Source of the DNA: CAZAMB01 sp964501365
GTDB taxonomy: Bacteria; Planctomycetota; Phycisphaerae; UBA1845
Assembly (NCBI GenBank): GCA_964501365.1
Contig: CAZCST010000020.1
Location: 310,001-374,000, forward strand
Reading direction: 5' to 3'
Length of the DNA: 64,000 bases
How positions within the stretch are numbered: position 1 is the first letter of the stretch; every line of letters begins with the position of its first letter. The translations under genes and the position numbers were made by a program. The notes under the pieces were generated by a model. It was not told the origin of the DNA. It searched no databases and saw nothing but the letters and a program-made list of their open reading frames with translations. Positions 45,411 to 53,748 of this stretch are shown here, piece after piece.

Positions 45411-46262
45411 TCAAATCTCAAATCCGTCCAACGCCTCGCAAGAACGGATCACTATCGTTCCCGCGATGGCGACAACGAGCATCATCGCCAGCATTCCCCA
45501 TTGCGACGCGGCCGGGACCGTGCCCGCCGGGCTCGCAGTGAGTTGCACATCATCGAAGTCCACTTCGATCCCCGGATCGGCCGGAGTCTCAACCACATTC
45601 AAATTGATCAGGCGTACTCCCAGCGGTTGACCCATCTGAGCGTGCGTAGCACCCGTTGTCAGCGTGACGGTGGATAGCCGAAACTCGCCCTCGGGAATGC
45701 TTCCGTGCAGCGAGTCGTTATCCTGCGCGACCATCACCCCGCCCGCCAGAAGCTGCACCTGATAACCCGGAAATCCATCGAGATCGAAAAACCCGGCCAC
45801 ATCGCACGGCGGCGGTCCGATGCCCGAGGCGATGTTGCCCACCTCTACGGTGAGCAGGTACGTCGTGTTCGGCTGCAGTGTGGCTCCGAGCACCTGCGTA
45901 AGTCCCACCGGCCCCTGGCCCATGTTCTGGCCAAGGAAAATCAACGCCACGTTGAGTCCCTCGGGAGCACCGCCCGGAAAGTTGGTCGTCCCCGTGGGAT
46001 CGATGACGCCGACGGCGCTGTTGCCGCCAATCACGCCGTTGGGGTCATAAAGCGTCCAGTTAGCGGGAGTGAAGATCGCAAAGCAGCCGGGCGGTGCGAA
46101 ATTGGCCTCGAAGCCCGAGTTGTTGATGGGGATCGATACGCCGCCGCGCATGGCCTGCCCGGCGACAGCGCCTTTGGCCGCCGAGTCCGGTGACGCAAAT
46201 GCCGCAAACGGCAATGCGTACAATAAGACTGTCACCGCGATTCGAACGACGGTCGTTTTCAC
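45411..46262 (-). CDS. Exported protein with IPTL-CTERM-like tail
   Basis: The product is 283 residues from GTG 46262; GGAGAGAG precedes it, and an upstream extension of 68 codons has no signal-like start. A signal peptide ends near FAAFASPD. The body reads like a choice-of-anchor or beta-sandwich domain (INNSGFEANFAPPGCFAIFTPANWTLYDPNG, TLQPNTTYLLTVEVGNIASG, VDFDDVQLTA). The tail VPAASQWGMLAMMLVVAIAGTIVIR is an IPTL-CTERM-type sorting segment, followed by 11 unusual extra residues. It is related in tail, not body, to the protein at 38.8 kb. Confidence 0.75.
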   Translation of the reverse strand: MKTTVVRIAVTVLLYALPFAAFASPDSAAKGAVAGQAMRGGVSIPINNSGFEANFAPPGCFAIFTPANWTLYDPNGVIGGNSAVGVIDPTGTTNFPGGAPEGLNVALIFLGQNMGQGPVGLTQVLGATLQPNTTYLLTVEVGNIASGIGPPPCDVAGFFDLDGFPGYQVQLLAGGVMVAQDNDSLHGSIPEGEFRLSTVTLTTGATHAQMGQPLGVRLINLNVVETPADPGIEVDFDDVQLTASPAGTVPAASQWGMLAMMLVVAIAGTIVIRSCEALDGFEI

Positions 46263-46581
46263 TTCTCTCTCCAGCAATGAATGTAGGCAAAATTGTACCG
46301 ATTTGGCCGTGCCCTTTGCAATGCGTTGGGGCCGGTCTTCAACTATTCGAAGGTGCCGCCAACAATTCCAACCGAACGTTTTCCGCTGTGCCTTCTGCGT
46401 CCTCGGTGGATATTCCCGTCGCTGCGGCCTTTTGCTCAACGAACCGTTTTCGCGGATTTCTTTCACGTAATTCTATGCGTGCAATCGTCAAATAAAGCGA
46501 ACCTCACGCCCACATCTGTACGCTACCGAACGGTCGCGGCTCTGTTTTTGTCAGTGGGTCTCAGTATGATCCGCATCACTG
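46263..46581. other. Intergenic, 319 bp, divergent
   Basis: I see no gene, RNA or clear promoter in this divergent gap. The region is covered in part by an upstream extension of the gene ending at 45411, which was judged non-coding. Confidence 0.35.
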
Positions 46582-47565
46582 ATGATCGATGAACACCCCC
46601 AAGTGAATCAAACCACTCCGGCACTGCACGACACGCCGCCAACCTTGATCGACTGCCCCTACGAGGGCTTGCTGCATGCTCCGGTTAATTCCGGCTTGAT
46701 TGTCATGACGATGATCGCTGCAACCCTTTTTCTGATGTTCGTCCTCGTGCCCAACGAACCCTTTATCGCCGTCATACTTGTTTCCGTGCTTGTCCTTTTG
46801 GGAGCGCTGGGAGGCTGGCTGGCCACTGAAGATCGCGTGTACAAGGTATTGACTGGTGTGCCCACCGAACCGGCAATTCGCGAGGCGCTTACGCCGCCGT
46901 GGTACAGCGTCGGAGTGCCGGCGAATGCCGTGATTGAAAGACTCGCCGAATTGGGCTGCTTCAACATGACTGCGCGAGTTTGCAAACCCAAAGACATGAC
47001 GCCGGTTCAACCCATGGAAGTAACGTTTGAGCCCATTCCCCTGGACGAAACGGGCAGTCTCTTTGCTCAGCTTGAGAGCGATTCAGCGCAAGATGCACCA
47101 AGCACACCGCGCGCGACTTCGACTCTTGCACGAAACATCCGGCTCGGCGGCGGCTGGTTCGTGCTTATTCCGTTCTCGTTCGCGTTGCTGATGAGCATGA
47201 TTGATTCGATTCGGCTGAAGCATATCACGGGCATGCTCATCCAATGGTCCATCATGACGGGAATCCTGGTCCTGGGAATCGGCAAGGGTGCATGGCGATC
47301 GCGATTTCAATGGTTCCTGATTCCGGGTGGGCTGGCGGTGCGCCGTGCACGCCGGTGGAAGGGCGACTGGCAACTGGAGTTATACGAGAGAACGCAAAGC
47401 GTGCTCGTCGTGCACAACAGGTACCGCATCTGGACGGTGAGCGTGGCCAGCGCCGAAAGAGCGACAAAAGCCGCCATGACCCAGCGCGAGGCCCGGATGC
47501 TCCTTCGCGCCTGGCTCAGCCCACTGCCCACTCCCCCGCTAGCGCAGCTCAGCGACCTCGTTTGA
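46582..47565 (+). CDS. Unrecognised membrane protein
   Basis: This 327-residue protein has two pairs of hydrophobic helices: residues about 35-82 (LIVMTMIAATLFLMFVLVP, FIAVILVSVLVLLGALGGW) and about 190-240 (GGWFVLIPFSFALLMSMID, HITGMLIQWSIMTGILVLG). A soluble loop of about 100 residues lies between them, and a C-terminal cytoplasmic-looking domain contains WKGDWQLELYERTQSVLVVHNRY. I recognise no family. It starts close to the divergent exported-protein gene. Confidence 0.65.
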   Translation: MIDEHPQVNQTTPALHDTPPTLIDCPYEGLLHAPVNSGLIVMTMIAATLFLMFVLVPNEPFIAVILVSVLVLLGALGGWLATEDRVYKVLTGVPTEPAIREALTPPWYSVGVPANAVIERLAELGCFNMTARVCKPKDMTPVQPMEVTFEPIPLDETGSLFAQLESDSAQDAPSTPRATSTLARNIRLGGGWFVLIPFSFALLMSMIDSIRLKHITGMLIQWSIMTGILVLGIGKGAWRSRFQWFLIPGGLAVRRARRWKGDWQLELYERTQSVLVVHNRYRIWTVSVASAERATKAAMTQREARMLLRAWLSPLPTPPLAQLSDLV

Positions 47566-47579
47566 GAAGCAATACCTGG

Positions 47580-47771
47580 CTATTCCGCCTCGGCGTCGAG
47601 GCTGGCCTCGCGGTTTTCATCGAAGTGCACGCGGATGACATTCGCCCGGCAGCAAACCGGACAATCCTCCACGTACTCCTGCTCCGCCCCGGCCGACGGA
47701 TCGACGCTGATCACGATTTCTTCGCCGCACGCGTCGCAGATGTAGCTGGCCTCGTCTTTCACTGTTTCCAT
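47580..47771 (-). CDS. CPXCG-motif zinc-ribbon protein
   Basis: The 63-residue protein carries two Cys pairs: CDAC (residues 12-15) and CPVC at about 37-40, separated by an acidic stretch. This is the CPXCG small zinc-ribbon family of unknown role, common in proteobacteria and planctomycetes. It lies downstream of the pseudo-receiver and a 92-residue protein on the same strand and may share their transcript. Confidence 0.85.
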   Translation of the reverse strand: METVKDEASYICDACGEEIVISVDPSAGAEQEYVEDCPVCCRANVIRVHFDENREASLDAEAE

Positions 47772-47826
47772 TCCCCTGCGGCCTGCGTAAACCCGCCGAC
47801 AGAATCGCGCAAACGCCTGAACTCAC

Positions 47827-48105
47827 TCATGCTCCATCGGCATAGATTTCGGCCCAGCCTTCGTCGCTGGGATGACGGATGATGATGTGCGCCACCTGTC
47901 CCGGCTGGCCGGTGTCCTTGTCATGATAACGCACGAAAACTTCCGTCCCGGGCCGCAGCGCCGCCTCCACGCCGTTGGGGTCAAGCTGACAGCGCACGAT
48001 TCCGCCGAACACGTGGCCGCCGTAGTGCAGAGTCAGCATCTCTCCCGCAGGCCGCACAGATTCGATGACGAATCGCTTGTATTCCGCAGGCGGCGGTTCG
48101 ATCAT
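47827..48105 (-). CDS. Small hypothetical protein in the pseudo-receiver operon
   Basis: The 92-residue protein starts at ATG 48105, overlapping the pseudo-receiver stop by four bases (ATGA). The sequence is beta-rich (YKRFVIESVRPAGEMLTLHYGG, EVFVRYHDKDTGQPGQVAHIII), with no signal peptide or membrane helix. It could be a small barrel, but I recognise no family. Tight coupling to the gene before it indicates a shared function. Confidence 0.65.
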   Translation of the reverse strand: MIEPPPAEYKRFVIESVRPAGEMLTLHYGGHVFGGIVRCQLDPNGVEAALRPGTEVFVRYHDKDTGQPGQVAHIIIRHPSDEGWAEIYADGA

Positions 48106-48515
48106 GTTGGACCGCCCACGTGTGTGCCGCGTTGTGTGGATAGCACGGACGCCAGCGCTTCTCGCGTTTCCGGCCGAGTCAGCGAGTTCTTTCCAAATCC
48201 CGGCCTGGCCCCAAGGGCGACTGCGGCCTCCTGTGCCTCGGGATAATTGCTGATGAGCATCACCGGCGTATCTTTGGTTTCTTCGTGCGCCTTGAGCCGC
48301 TTGATCAATTCGAGACCCGATTCGCCGTTGGCATCGAAGACGCGGTTGATCAGCACAAGATCGAACCGGCCATCGCGCACGGCCCGAAGCGCCTCGTCAC
48401 TGGTCGCGGCTGCCTGCACGTCAGCTCCAAACTGCTCGAGGAGCACACGGCTTATGTTCCCGTGATCGAAAGCGCAGTTGCCGACACTTAGCACTACTGA
48501 TCCTGACACTTTCAT
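48102..48515 (-). CDS. Degenerate (pseudo-) receiver domain protein
   Basis: The 137-residue single-domain protein is read from ATG 48515 (AAGGAAAAAGGG upstream). It has the CheY fold pattern: VVLSVGN, FDLVLINRVFD, GLELIKRLKAHEETKDTPVMLIS and GARPGFGKNS. Two key sites are missing: the acidic pair after strand 1 is replaced by Gly12-Asn13, and the phospho-acceptor Asp is Asn57 in LVLIN. The conserved Lys is retained in FGKNS. It probably works as a phosphorylation-independent partner. It is the first gene of a three-gene minus-strand group with the 92-residue protein and the CPXCG protein. Confidence 0.75.
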   Translation of the reverse strand: MKVSGSVVLSVGNCAFDHGNISRVLLEQFGADVQAAATSDEALRAVRDGRFDLVLINRVFDANGESGLELIKRLKAHEETKDTPVMLISNYPEAQEAAVALGARPGFGKNSLTRPETREALASVLSTQRGTHVGGPT

Positions 48516-48628
48516 CCCTTTTTCCTTACTACCCATTCTTGAACCGGTTCACGATGACCTCTAGTATCATATGTTCGTCACAAGACAGCGGACACTGGTG
48601 ATCTTTCCCTGAAGGCGGGCGTTTGTGG

Positions 48629-49564
48629 ATGAAGAATCCAACCACGATTATCAGAGATGCAATTCGTGCTCGGGATCCTTGTCGACATCGGAATGGTTTT
48701 TCCCAGCGTGATCTGATCATGCTGATAGTCGTTGTCGCGATCTTGGTACTCGTCGCCTCGATCCTGCTTCCCAGTCCTCCGCACCGTGGGTCGGCAAGGA
48801 AAATGGTCTGTCGTTCAAACCTCCGAGGACTTAGTATCTCCAGCCGTATCTACTCTGTTGAAAATCTTGAGTATTGGCCCGTCCCAGCCTTCGACAAAAC
48901 TCTGGAGGGCAAGATTGACTACCGTGTTCCCGTAGGAGGCGGAGCCGGCAATCCACAATCGCCCAATCGGCTCCAAGCATCGATGTCGGGGATTGGAGGG
49001 GCACGGCAAATTACCGTCAGTCGGGCGCTTTGGATGCTAGTTCGAAGTGGAAGCATGCTTCCACGAGAGTTCATTTGCCCCGTAAGTAACGATGAAGAAG
49101 ATTTGTTCAACGGGATGCTGGACCTTTACTACGATTTTGCGAGCTGGAAAAACTTGAGCTACGGATATCAAGTACCTTACGGAGCGTATGATACGCGAGC
49201 ATGGAATCGTGCCGACAAGAAAATGGTGCTTGCCGCGGACAAGGGCCCGTATCGTGATGATACGATTTCGGTTCCGCCTCCCGGCATCAAGACGATCCTT
49301 ACGACAGTAGGCTCAAAGACATGGGACAAATGGATTCCCTATAATTCTCAGAATCACGTCGGTGACCGTGAATTTGGACAAAACGTGCTGTTCGCCGATG
49401 GTCACGCCGAATTCACGGTAACTCCGCTTGCAGGCATTGACGGTGACAACATCTACACGATTGCGCTGGATAGTTGGAATGAAGGCGGGCGCGTGGTTGG
49501 CGAGTCGCCCTGGCTGCGCGCGTCGCCGCCATTTTCGAGTACGGATTCGGTGATCTTCCCTTGA
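48629..49564 (+). CDS. Pseudopilin-like (DUF1559-related) membrane protein
   Basis: The product is 311 residues from ATG 48629 (GAAGG upstream). After 24 residues comes GFSQRDLIMLIVVVAILVLVASILLP, the type IV pilin-like leader in which the usual Glu at +5 is Asp and the Leu-Ile-Glu of GFTLIE is changed. It is followed by MVCRSNLRGLSISSRIY, matching the planctomycete pseudopilin (N-methylation H-x9-DG type) block. The C-terminal GQNVLFADGHAEFTVTP is the conserved ending. The changed leader makes cleavage by prepilin peptidase uncertain. Function unknown; export through a type II-like system is inferred. Confidence 0.75.
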   Translation: MKNPTTIIRDAIRARDPCRHRNGFSQRDLIMLIVVVAILVLVASILLPSPPHRGSARKMVCRSNLRGLSISSRIYSVENLEYWPVPAFDKTLEGKIDYRVPVGGGAGNPQSPNRLQASMSGIGGARQITVSRALWMLVRSGSMLPREFICPVSNDEEDLFNGMLDLYYDFASWKNLSYGYQVPYGAYDTRAWNRADKKMVLAADKGPYRDDTISVPPPGIKTILTTVGSKTWDKWIPYNSQNHVGDREFGQNVLFADGHAEFTVTPLAGIDGDNIYTIALDSWNEGGRVVGESPWLRASPPFSSTDSVIFP

Positions 49565-49568
49565 TAGC

Positions 49569-49793
49569 TTAGAAAAACACTGACACACCAACGCCGAAAT
49601 GATCGGCCAGCACCGCAATATGCGGCCGAGCAAACTTACGCTTTCCGGAGAGTAACATCGACGCCGCTGATTCCCCGATACCGAGCAATGCTGTTAGTTC
49701 TGTTTGGGACATCCCGTGCTCGGCCATCAAGTGTTTCAGCACATCGAGCGGCGAAACCGCCGGCAATGAATGTCCTTTCGAACGTTTCGCCAA
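49569..49793 (-). CDS. Short XRE-type HTH protein, possible HigA-antitoxin remnant
   Basis: A 74-residue product from TTG 49793, a few bases after the ftsH stop. Longer in-frame extensions would run antisense-free over the ftsH end in another frame. The sequence SPLDVLKHLMAEHGMSQTELTALLGIGESAASMLLSGKRKFARPHIAVLADHFGVGVSVFF matches the C-terminal HTH half of HigA-type antitoxins; the usual N-terminal half is missing, and no HigB toxin lies nearby. It may be a remnant or a minimal regulator. The start codon is uncertain, and coupling to ftsH is likely. Confidence 0.5.
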   Translation of the reverse strand: MAKRSKGHSLPAVSPLDVLKHLMAEHGMSQTELTALLGIGESAASMLLSGKRKFARPHIAVLADHFGVGVSVFF

Positions 49794-49797
49794 GTCT

Positions 49798-51834
49798 TTA
49801 CCCCGGCTGGGCGATCGGGCCGCGGCCAAGATCCGCTCGCGGGCCCGAATCAGCAACGATGGGACGGGCTGTTCCCACGGGATTCTTGGCGTCGGCGCTG
49901 TCGAGCAGATCATTCACCGACGTTCGCTCCAGCGTCTCGCCGCGAATCAAAGCGTTGACTTCTTCGCCGGTGATCGTCTCAAACTTGAGCAGCGCCTTGG
50001 CGATCGCCTCGACCTTTTCGCGGTTTTCGAGCATCGCCTTTCGGGCGGCCTCGTAGGCCGTATCGACGATTTTCTTGATTTCTGTGTCGATCATGTCGGC
50101 CGTCTTGTCGGAATAATCGCGTATGCCAAGGTCAAACCCACCCGCCTTGTTTTCGTCGTCACCGAAATAGATGAATCCGACGTTTTCGCCCATGCCCCAT
50201 TCGCGAACCATGCGGCGGGCGATTTCGGTCGCCTGCTTGATGTCGGAGGCGGCGCCGCTGCTGACTTCGTTGAAGAACACCTGCTCGGCAATGCGTCCGC
50301 CGAACATCACCCGCATCGTGGCCAGCAGATAACCCTTGGTGTAGACCATGCGGTCGCGCTCGGGCAGTGAAAAGGTCGCCCCTCCGGCCGGTCCGCGCGG
50401 AATGATGCTGACCTTGTGCACGGGGTCGGCGTCCTTCTCCAGCGCCTGGATGAGGGCGTGACCGGCTTCGTGGTATGCGGTGATGCGGCGGTCGCGCTCG
50501 TCCACGACGGCGCTCTTCTTGGCGCGGCCCCAGCGAATTTTGTCGCGGGCTTCTTCCAAATCCTCCTGATCGACAAACTCCTTGTTTCGCATCGTCGCGA
50601 TGATGGCGGATTCGTTGACCTGGGCGGCCAGTTCCGCGCCGCTGAACATCGGCGTACCGCGGGCCAGGCGGCGGATATCCACCGTGGGACCAAGCTTGAT
50701 GCGCCGCAGATGCACTTTCAGAATTTCGTATCGACCCTGCAAATCCGGCAGTGGAACGTACACCTGGCGGTCGAATCGCCCCGGCCGGATCAGCGCCGGA
50801 TCCAGCACGTCTGCGCGGTTTGTGGCCGCGATGACGATGACCCCCGAATTGGTGTCGAAGCCGTCCATCTCCACGAGAATCGCATTGAGCGTTTGTTCCC
50901 GTTCGTCGTGCCCCCCGCCGCCAAAGCTGGCGCCGCGACGACGCCCGACGGCATCGATCTCATCGAGGAAAATAATACAGGGGGAATTTTCCTTGGCCTG
51001 CTTGAACAGATCTCGCACGCGCGATGCGCCAACGCCGACGAACATTTCCACGAAGTCGGAACCGCTGATCGAGAAGAAGGGAACGTCGGCCTCACCGGCG
51101 ATGGCTTTGGCCAGCAGCGTCTTTCCGCAGCCCGGCGCGCCAACCAGCAGAACGCCGTGAGGAATTCTCGCGCCCAGTCGTTGAAACTTCTTCGGCGAGC
51201 GGAGAAACTCAATAATCTCCTGAACCTCGTCCTTGGCCTCCTCGATGCCAGCAACGTCCGTGAAGGTTACCCCGGTGTGCTCCTTGTGCGTCAGGCGATG
51301 TCGTGAGCGGCCAAAACCGCCCAACATCCCTCCCGGCCCACTGGCGTTGCGAAGCTGTCGGAAGAGGAAGAACCAGGCGAAACCGAAAATCAAAACCCAA
51401 GGCAACATGCTCAGAAGGAAGAGCATTAACTGGTTTTGCTTGAGATAGGTGACTTTCCCACCCGCCTTGCTGACAGAATTCACAACCTCATCAATGAATC
51501 CCTTGTCCTGTGCGGAAACGGGATAATCGACTTTGAAGTGATCCTTGCCAGGCAGGTCGCCATCGGCGGGGATTCGCTTGAGTTCGAGCGAGCCATCCTC
51601 CCGGATGATCAACTCCTTAACCCGGTTCGTCTTCACGAGGGCGTCGAATTCGCTGATGCTCAAGGGAACCGCAGCCTGAAACGTCTGCTGCAGGAGCGCA
51701 ACCAATACCATCGCCAGCCCCAGGAGAATGAGCCAGCTCACGATGTTGCGCGACATCTTGACGTTGGGTCCGGGCTTGCCATTGGGCTGCTTGGGTTGTG
51801 GCGTGGGAGGCGATCCCCCGTTCTCATTCGACAT
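49798..51834 (-). CDS. ftsH: ATP-dependent zinc metalloprotease FtsH
   Basis: The 678-residue protein is read from ATG 51834 (GGAGCCAAGA upstream). Two transmembrane helices lie at about 31-50 and 138-158, flanking a periplasmic domain. The AAA module has Walker A GAPGCGKT (232-239), Walker B IIFLDE (287-292) and the second region of homology NRADVLDPALIRPGRFDR. The protease domain has HEAGH at about 455. It degrades unassembled membrane proteins and short-lived cytosolic proteins. It follows the lptE-like gene by about 90 bp, in a run with bamD-like, and is followed by a short HTH protein. Confidence 0.97.
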   Translation of the reverse strand: MSNENGGSPPTPQPKQPNGKPGPNVKMSRNIVSWLILLGLAMVLVALLQQTFQAAVPLSISEFDALVKTNRVKELIIREDGSLELKRIPADGDLPGKDHFKVDYPVSAQDKGFIDEVVNSVSKAGGKVTYLKQNQLMLFLLSMLPWVLIFGFAWFFLFRQLRNASGPGGMLGGFGRSRHRLTHKEHTGVTFTDVAGIEEAKDEVQEIIEFLRSPKKFQRLGARIPHGVLLVGAPGCGKTLLAKAIAGEADVPFFSISGSDFVEMFVGVGASRVRDLFKQAKENSPCIIFLDEIDAVGRRRGASFGGGGHDEREQTLNAILVEMDGFDTNSGVIVIAATNRADVLDPALIRPGRFDRQVYVPLPDLQGRYEILKVHLRRIKLGPTVDIRRLARGTPMFSGAELAAQVNESAIIATMRNKEFVDQEDLEEARDKIRWGRAKKSAVVDERDRRITAYHEAGHALIQALEKDADPVHKVSIIPRGPAGGATFSLPERDRMVYTKGYLLATMRVMFGGRIAEQVFFNEVSSGAASDIKQATEIARRMVREWGMGENVGFIYFGDDENKAGGFDLGIRDYSDKTADMIDTEIKKIVDTAYEAARKAMLENREKVEAIAKALLKFETITGEEVNALIRGETLERTSVNDLLDSADAKNPVGTARPIVADSGPRADLGRGPIAQPG

Positions 51835-51920
51835 TCTTGGCTCCACTCGATTCGATGCGGGAACGCAGTCTCAATTGCCGTCTGCGATATGCCCGCTCCA
51901 ACAGGCTATTATAGGGCCGC

Positions 51921-52421
51921 CTACCAGGCTGATTCCATTGATTCGACCATCTGCTCGGCCAGAGAGTCCATCGCCCTGGTCATCGCGTCGGAGAACGTCT
52001 CCCCCACCGGCGGGATGTAACTTGTTTGATACACGTTCCTTGGACGATCGACCATCAAATCGCCGGTTCGCAAATCCTGAAGCCGAAAACGAATCACAAC
52101 CGTGGATCCGATTTCACGCGGCAAATCCGTCTTGAAATCGTTACCGAACGTACGATTTTCGACGTTCAAAATTTCCCCGGTCAGGAGTGCGTCCGCAGAA
52201 CTTTTCGGCGCAATTCGGTACGGCGTATCCATCTCGATCCGCTTTACTAATGATTCGGTCAGGCGAAACTCCAACTCGCGTCGAAACTCCTTCGATTGCA
52301 TCATTTCGACGTGGATCGTCTGGATATCGGTCGCAAAAGGGCGCTTGGTGGAATACCCACATCCCACGGGCAATGCAGCCAGGCACGAAAGCAGCAGGAT
52401 CGAAATTCGGGGCATTCTCAT
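51921..52421 (-). CDS. LptE-like lipoprotein
   Basis: The product has 166 residues from ATG 52421, preceded by AAGGAT. A second ATG at 52436 overlaps the upstream stop (ATGA). The leader ends in a lipobox LPVGCGYS, and the body matches the LptE pattern: KRPFATDIQTIHVEMMQSKEFRRELEFRLTESLVKRIE, ALLTGEILNVENRTFG and DLREIGSTVVIRFRLQDL-like strands. LptE is the outer-membrane partner of LptD in lipopolysaccharide insertion, so an outer membrane is implied. The gene is part of the bamD-like/lptE-like/ftsH run; lptD is not in the window. Confidence 0.82.
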   Translation of the reverse strand: MRMPRISILLLSCLAALPVGCGYSTKRPFATDIQTIHVEMMQSKEFRRELEFRLTESLVKRIEMDTPYRIAPKSSADALLTGEILNVENRTFGNDFKTDLPREIGSTVVIRFRLQDLRTGDLMVDRPRNVYQTSYIPPVGETFSDAMTRAMDSLAEQMVESMESAW

Positions 52422-52432
52422 AGAGCGATCCT

Positions 52433-53440
52433 TCATGGCCGTGCGGGAGAGGAATCCTTGTCCGCCACCGGTGCAGGAGCGCCAAGCAATTCCAGGCGCG
52501 AACCCGCTTTGGTCGCCGCGATGGTGCCGGGCCATTCCTTCATCACCATTTGATAGTAAAAGACAGCCGAACTCAGATGGTCGGTGCGCTCGTAATATTC
52601 CCCGATACGGAAATCCTTTTCGGCCCTGGATTGCCGTATCGAATCGAGGATGACCGTCACCTGTTCGCGGTCCCCGGCCGACCCAAAGCGAACGCGAAAA
52701 TCGTCGTATCGCTCCTGCGCCTCGACGAGCGACGATTCGTCATAATCGACTCCGCCAAAGCTGGCGAGCGCGGAATCGGCAGCCCGGCGCAGCGCGTACT
52801 CCTGATAGCGGCTTTTTGTGTATTCGCGCAACATCCGGGCATATTCCATTTCGGCCAGGCTGTGCTCGCCGGCGCTGAACAGCCGGTCGGCCTTGGCCTT
52901 GACTGCGAGTTCGGCGATCTTCGTGTCCGGATAGTCGGCGATGATCTTGTCCAGAATCTTGTGGCCCTCATCCACAGCGGACACCTTGAATATGCCCCAT
53001 ACGGTTCGCTTGACTCCGCCCAGATACGCCTCGGCGACGATGAACTCAAGCCGAAGCGCATCCACCGTAATTGCCATGCCGCCATAACTTTCCAGAAACT
53101 TCTGAAGCACTTCGTGTGCGTCTTCGAATTTCTCCAGACCAATGAGCGCCTCGGCCCTCGCAAGAATCACCTCGGGATACAACGAATCGGAGGTCCCATG
53201 CTTTTTTTCAAAATCGGCCACGGCGCGCAATGCCGCTCGAAATCGTTGTTCTGCATTGAGCCGGCGAATCACGAAAAGATCGCCCTCAGGAGTTCCCGGC
53301 AACGGCGCCGTCCGTTCGACCCATTCCTTTTTCTGCGGTTCGAAGGTCAGGTTGCGCAGTCGCGGCGTCTCGGCCCGCAGCCTGGGCGAAATCACCGCCG
53401 TGGCGAAGGCAAGTTTGAAGAGTATTGCAGACTGCTTCAT
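52433..53440 (-). CDS. BamD-like exported TPR protein
   Basis: The product is 335 residues from ATG 53440; a TTG ten codons upstream is possible, but the signal peptide fits ATG (MKQSAILFKLAFATAVIS). The body is a chain of TPR-like helices (FRAALRAVADFEKKHGTSDSL, FEDAHEVLQKFLESYGG, GHKILDKIIADYPDTKIAELA, LAEMEYARMLREYTKSRYQEYALRRAADS), as in BamD/YfiO and CpoB. A lipobox is not evident, which is unlike classical BamD. It overlaps or abuts the lptE-like gene, supporting an envelope-assembly role; the assignment to BamD is by fold and context. Confidence 0.7.
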   Translation of the reverse strand: MKQSAILFKLAFATAVISPRLRAETPRLRNLTFEPQKKEWVERTAPLPGTPEGDLFVIRRLNAEQRFRAALRAVADFEKKHGTSDSLYPEVILARAEALIGLEKFEDAHEVLQKFLESYGGMAITVDALRLEFIVAEAYLGGVKRTVWGIFKVSAVDEGHKILDKIIADYPDTKIAELAVKAKADRLFSAGEHSLAEMEYARMLREYTKSRYQEYALRRAADSALASFGGVDYDESSLVEAQERYDDFRVRFGSAGDREQVTVILDSIRQSRAEKDFRIGEYYERTDHLSSAVFYYQMVMKEWPGTIAATKAGSRLELLGAPAPVADKDSSPARP

Positions 53441-53748
53441 GGGGGCACTGGTTTTCCGGCCAAACCTCAACGCGACCGCTCACGTTGATGTAACTCCATT
53501 ATCCACGCGGCGCAACCGCTTGCAAACACGCGCTTTCGCCCGATCTCAGGCGCTTTTGGCGAACTTTGCTGAACCAATGCCAGGATCACGGCCAGGCAGG
53601 AGACGGAGGCGCCTGCAAACCTTTTATTGGCTGACGATGGGGAGAATTCATGGCCCACAATCCGTAACTTGAATTACCGTCCACGGTTCCACTTGATGCA
53701 AATCATGGGGGGTTCTAGGATTTACCGATATTCACGAGGTGTGCAGCC

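Noticed and set aside
49794..49913. Upstream extension of the HTH protein into the ftsH 3' end
   Set aside because: Its residues do not match the HTH family, and it overlaps ftsH in another frame; the shorter TTG start is preferred.
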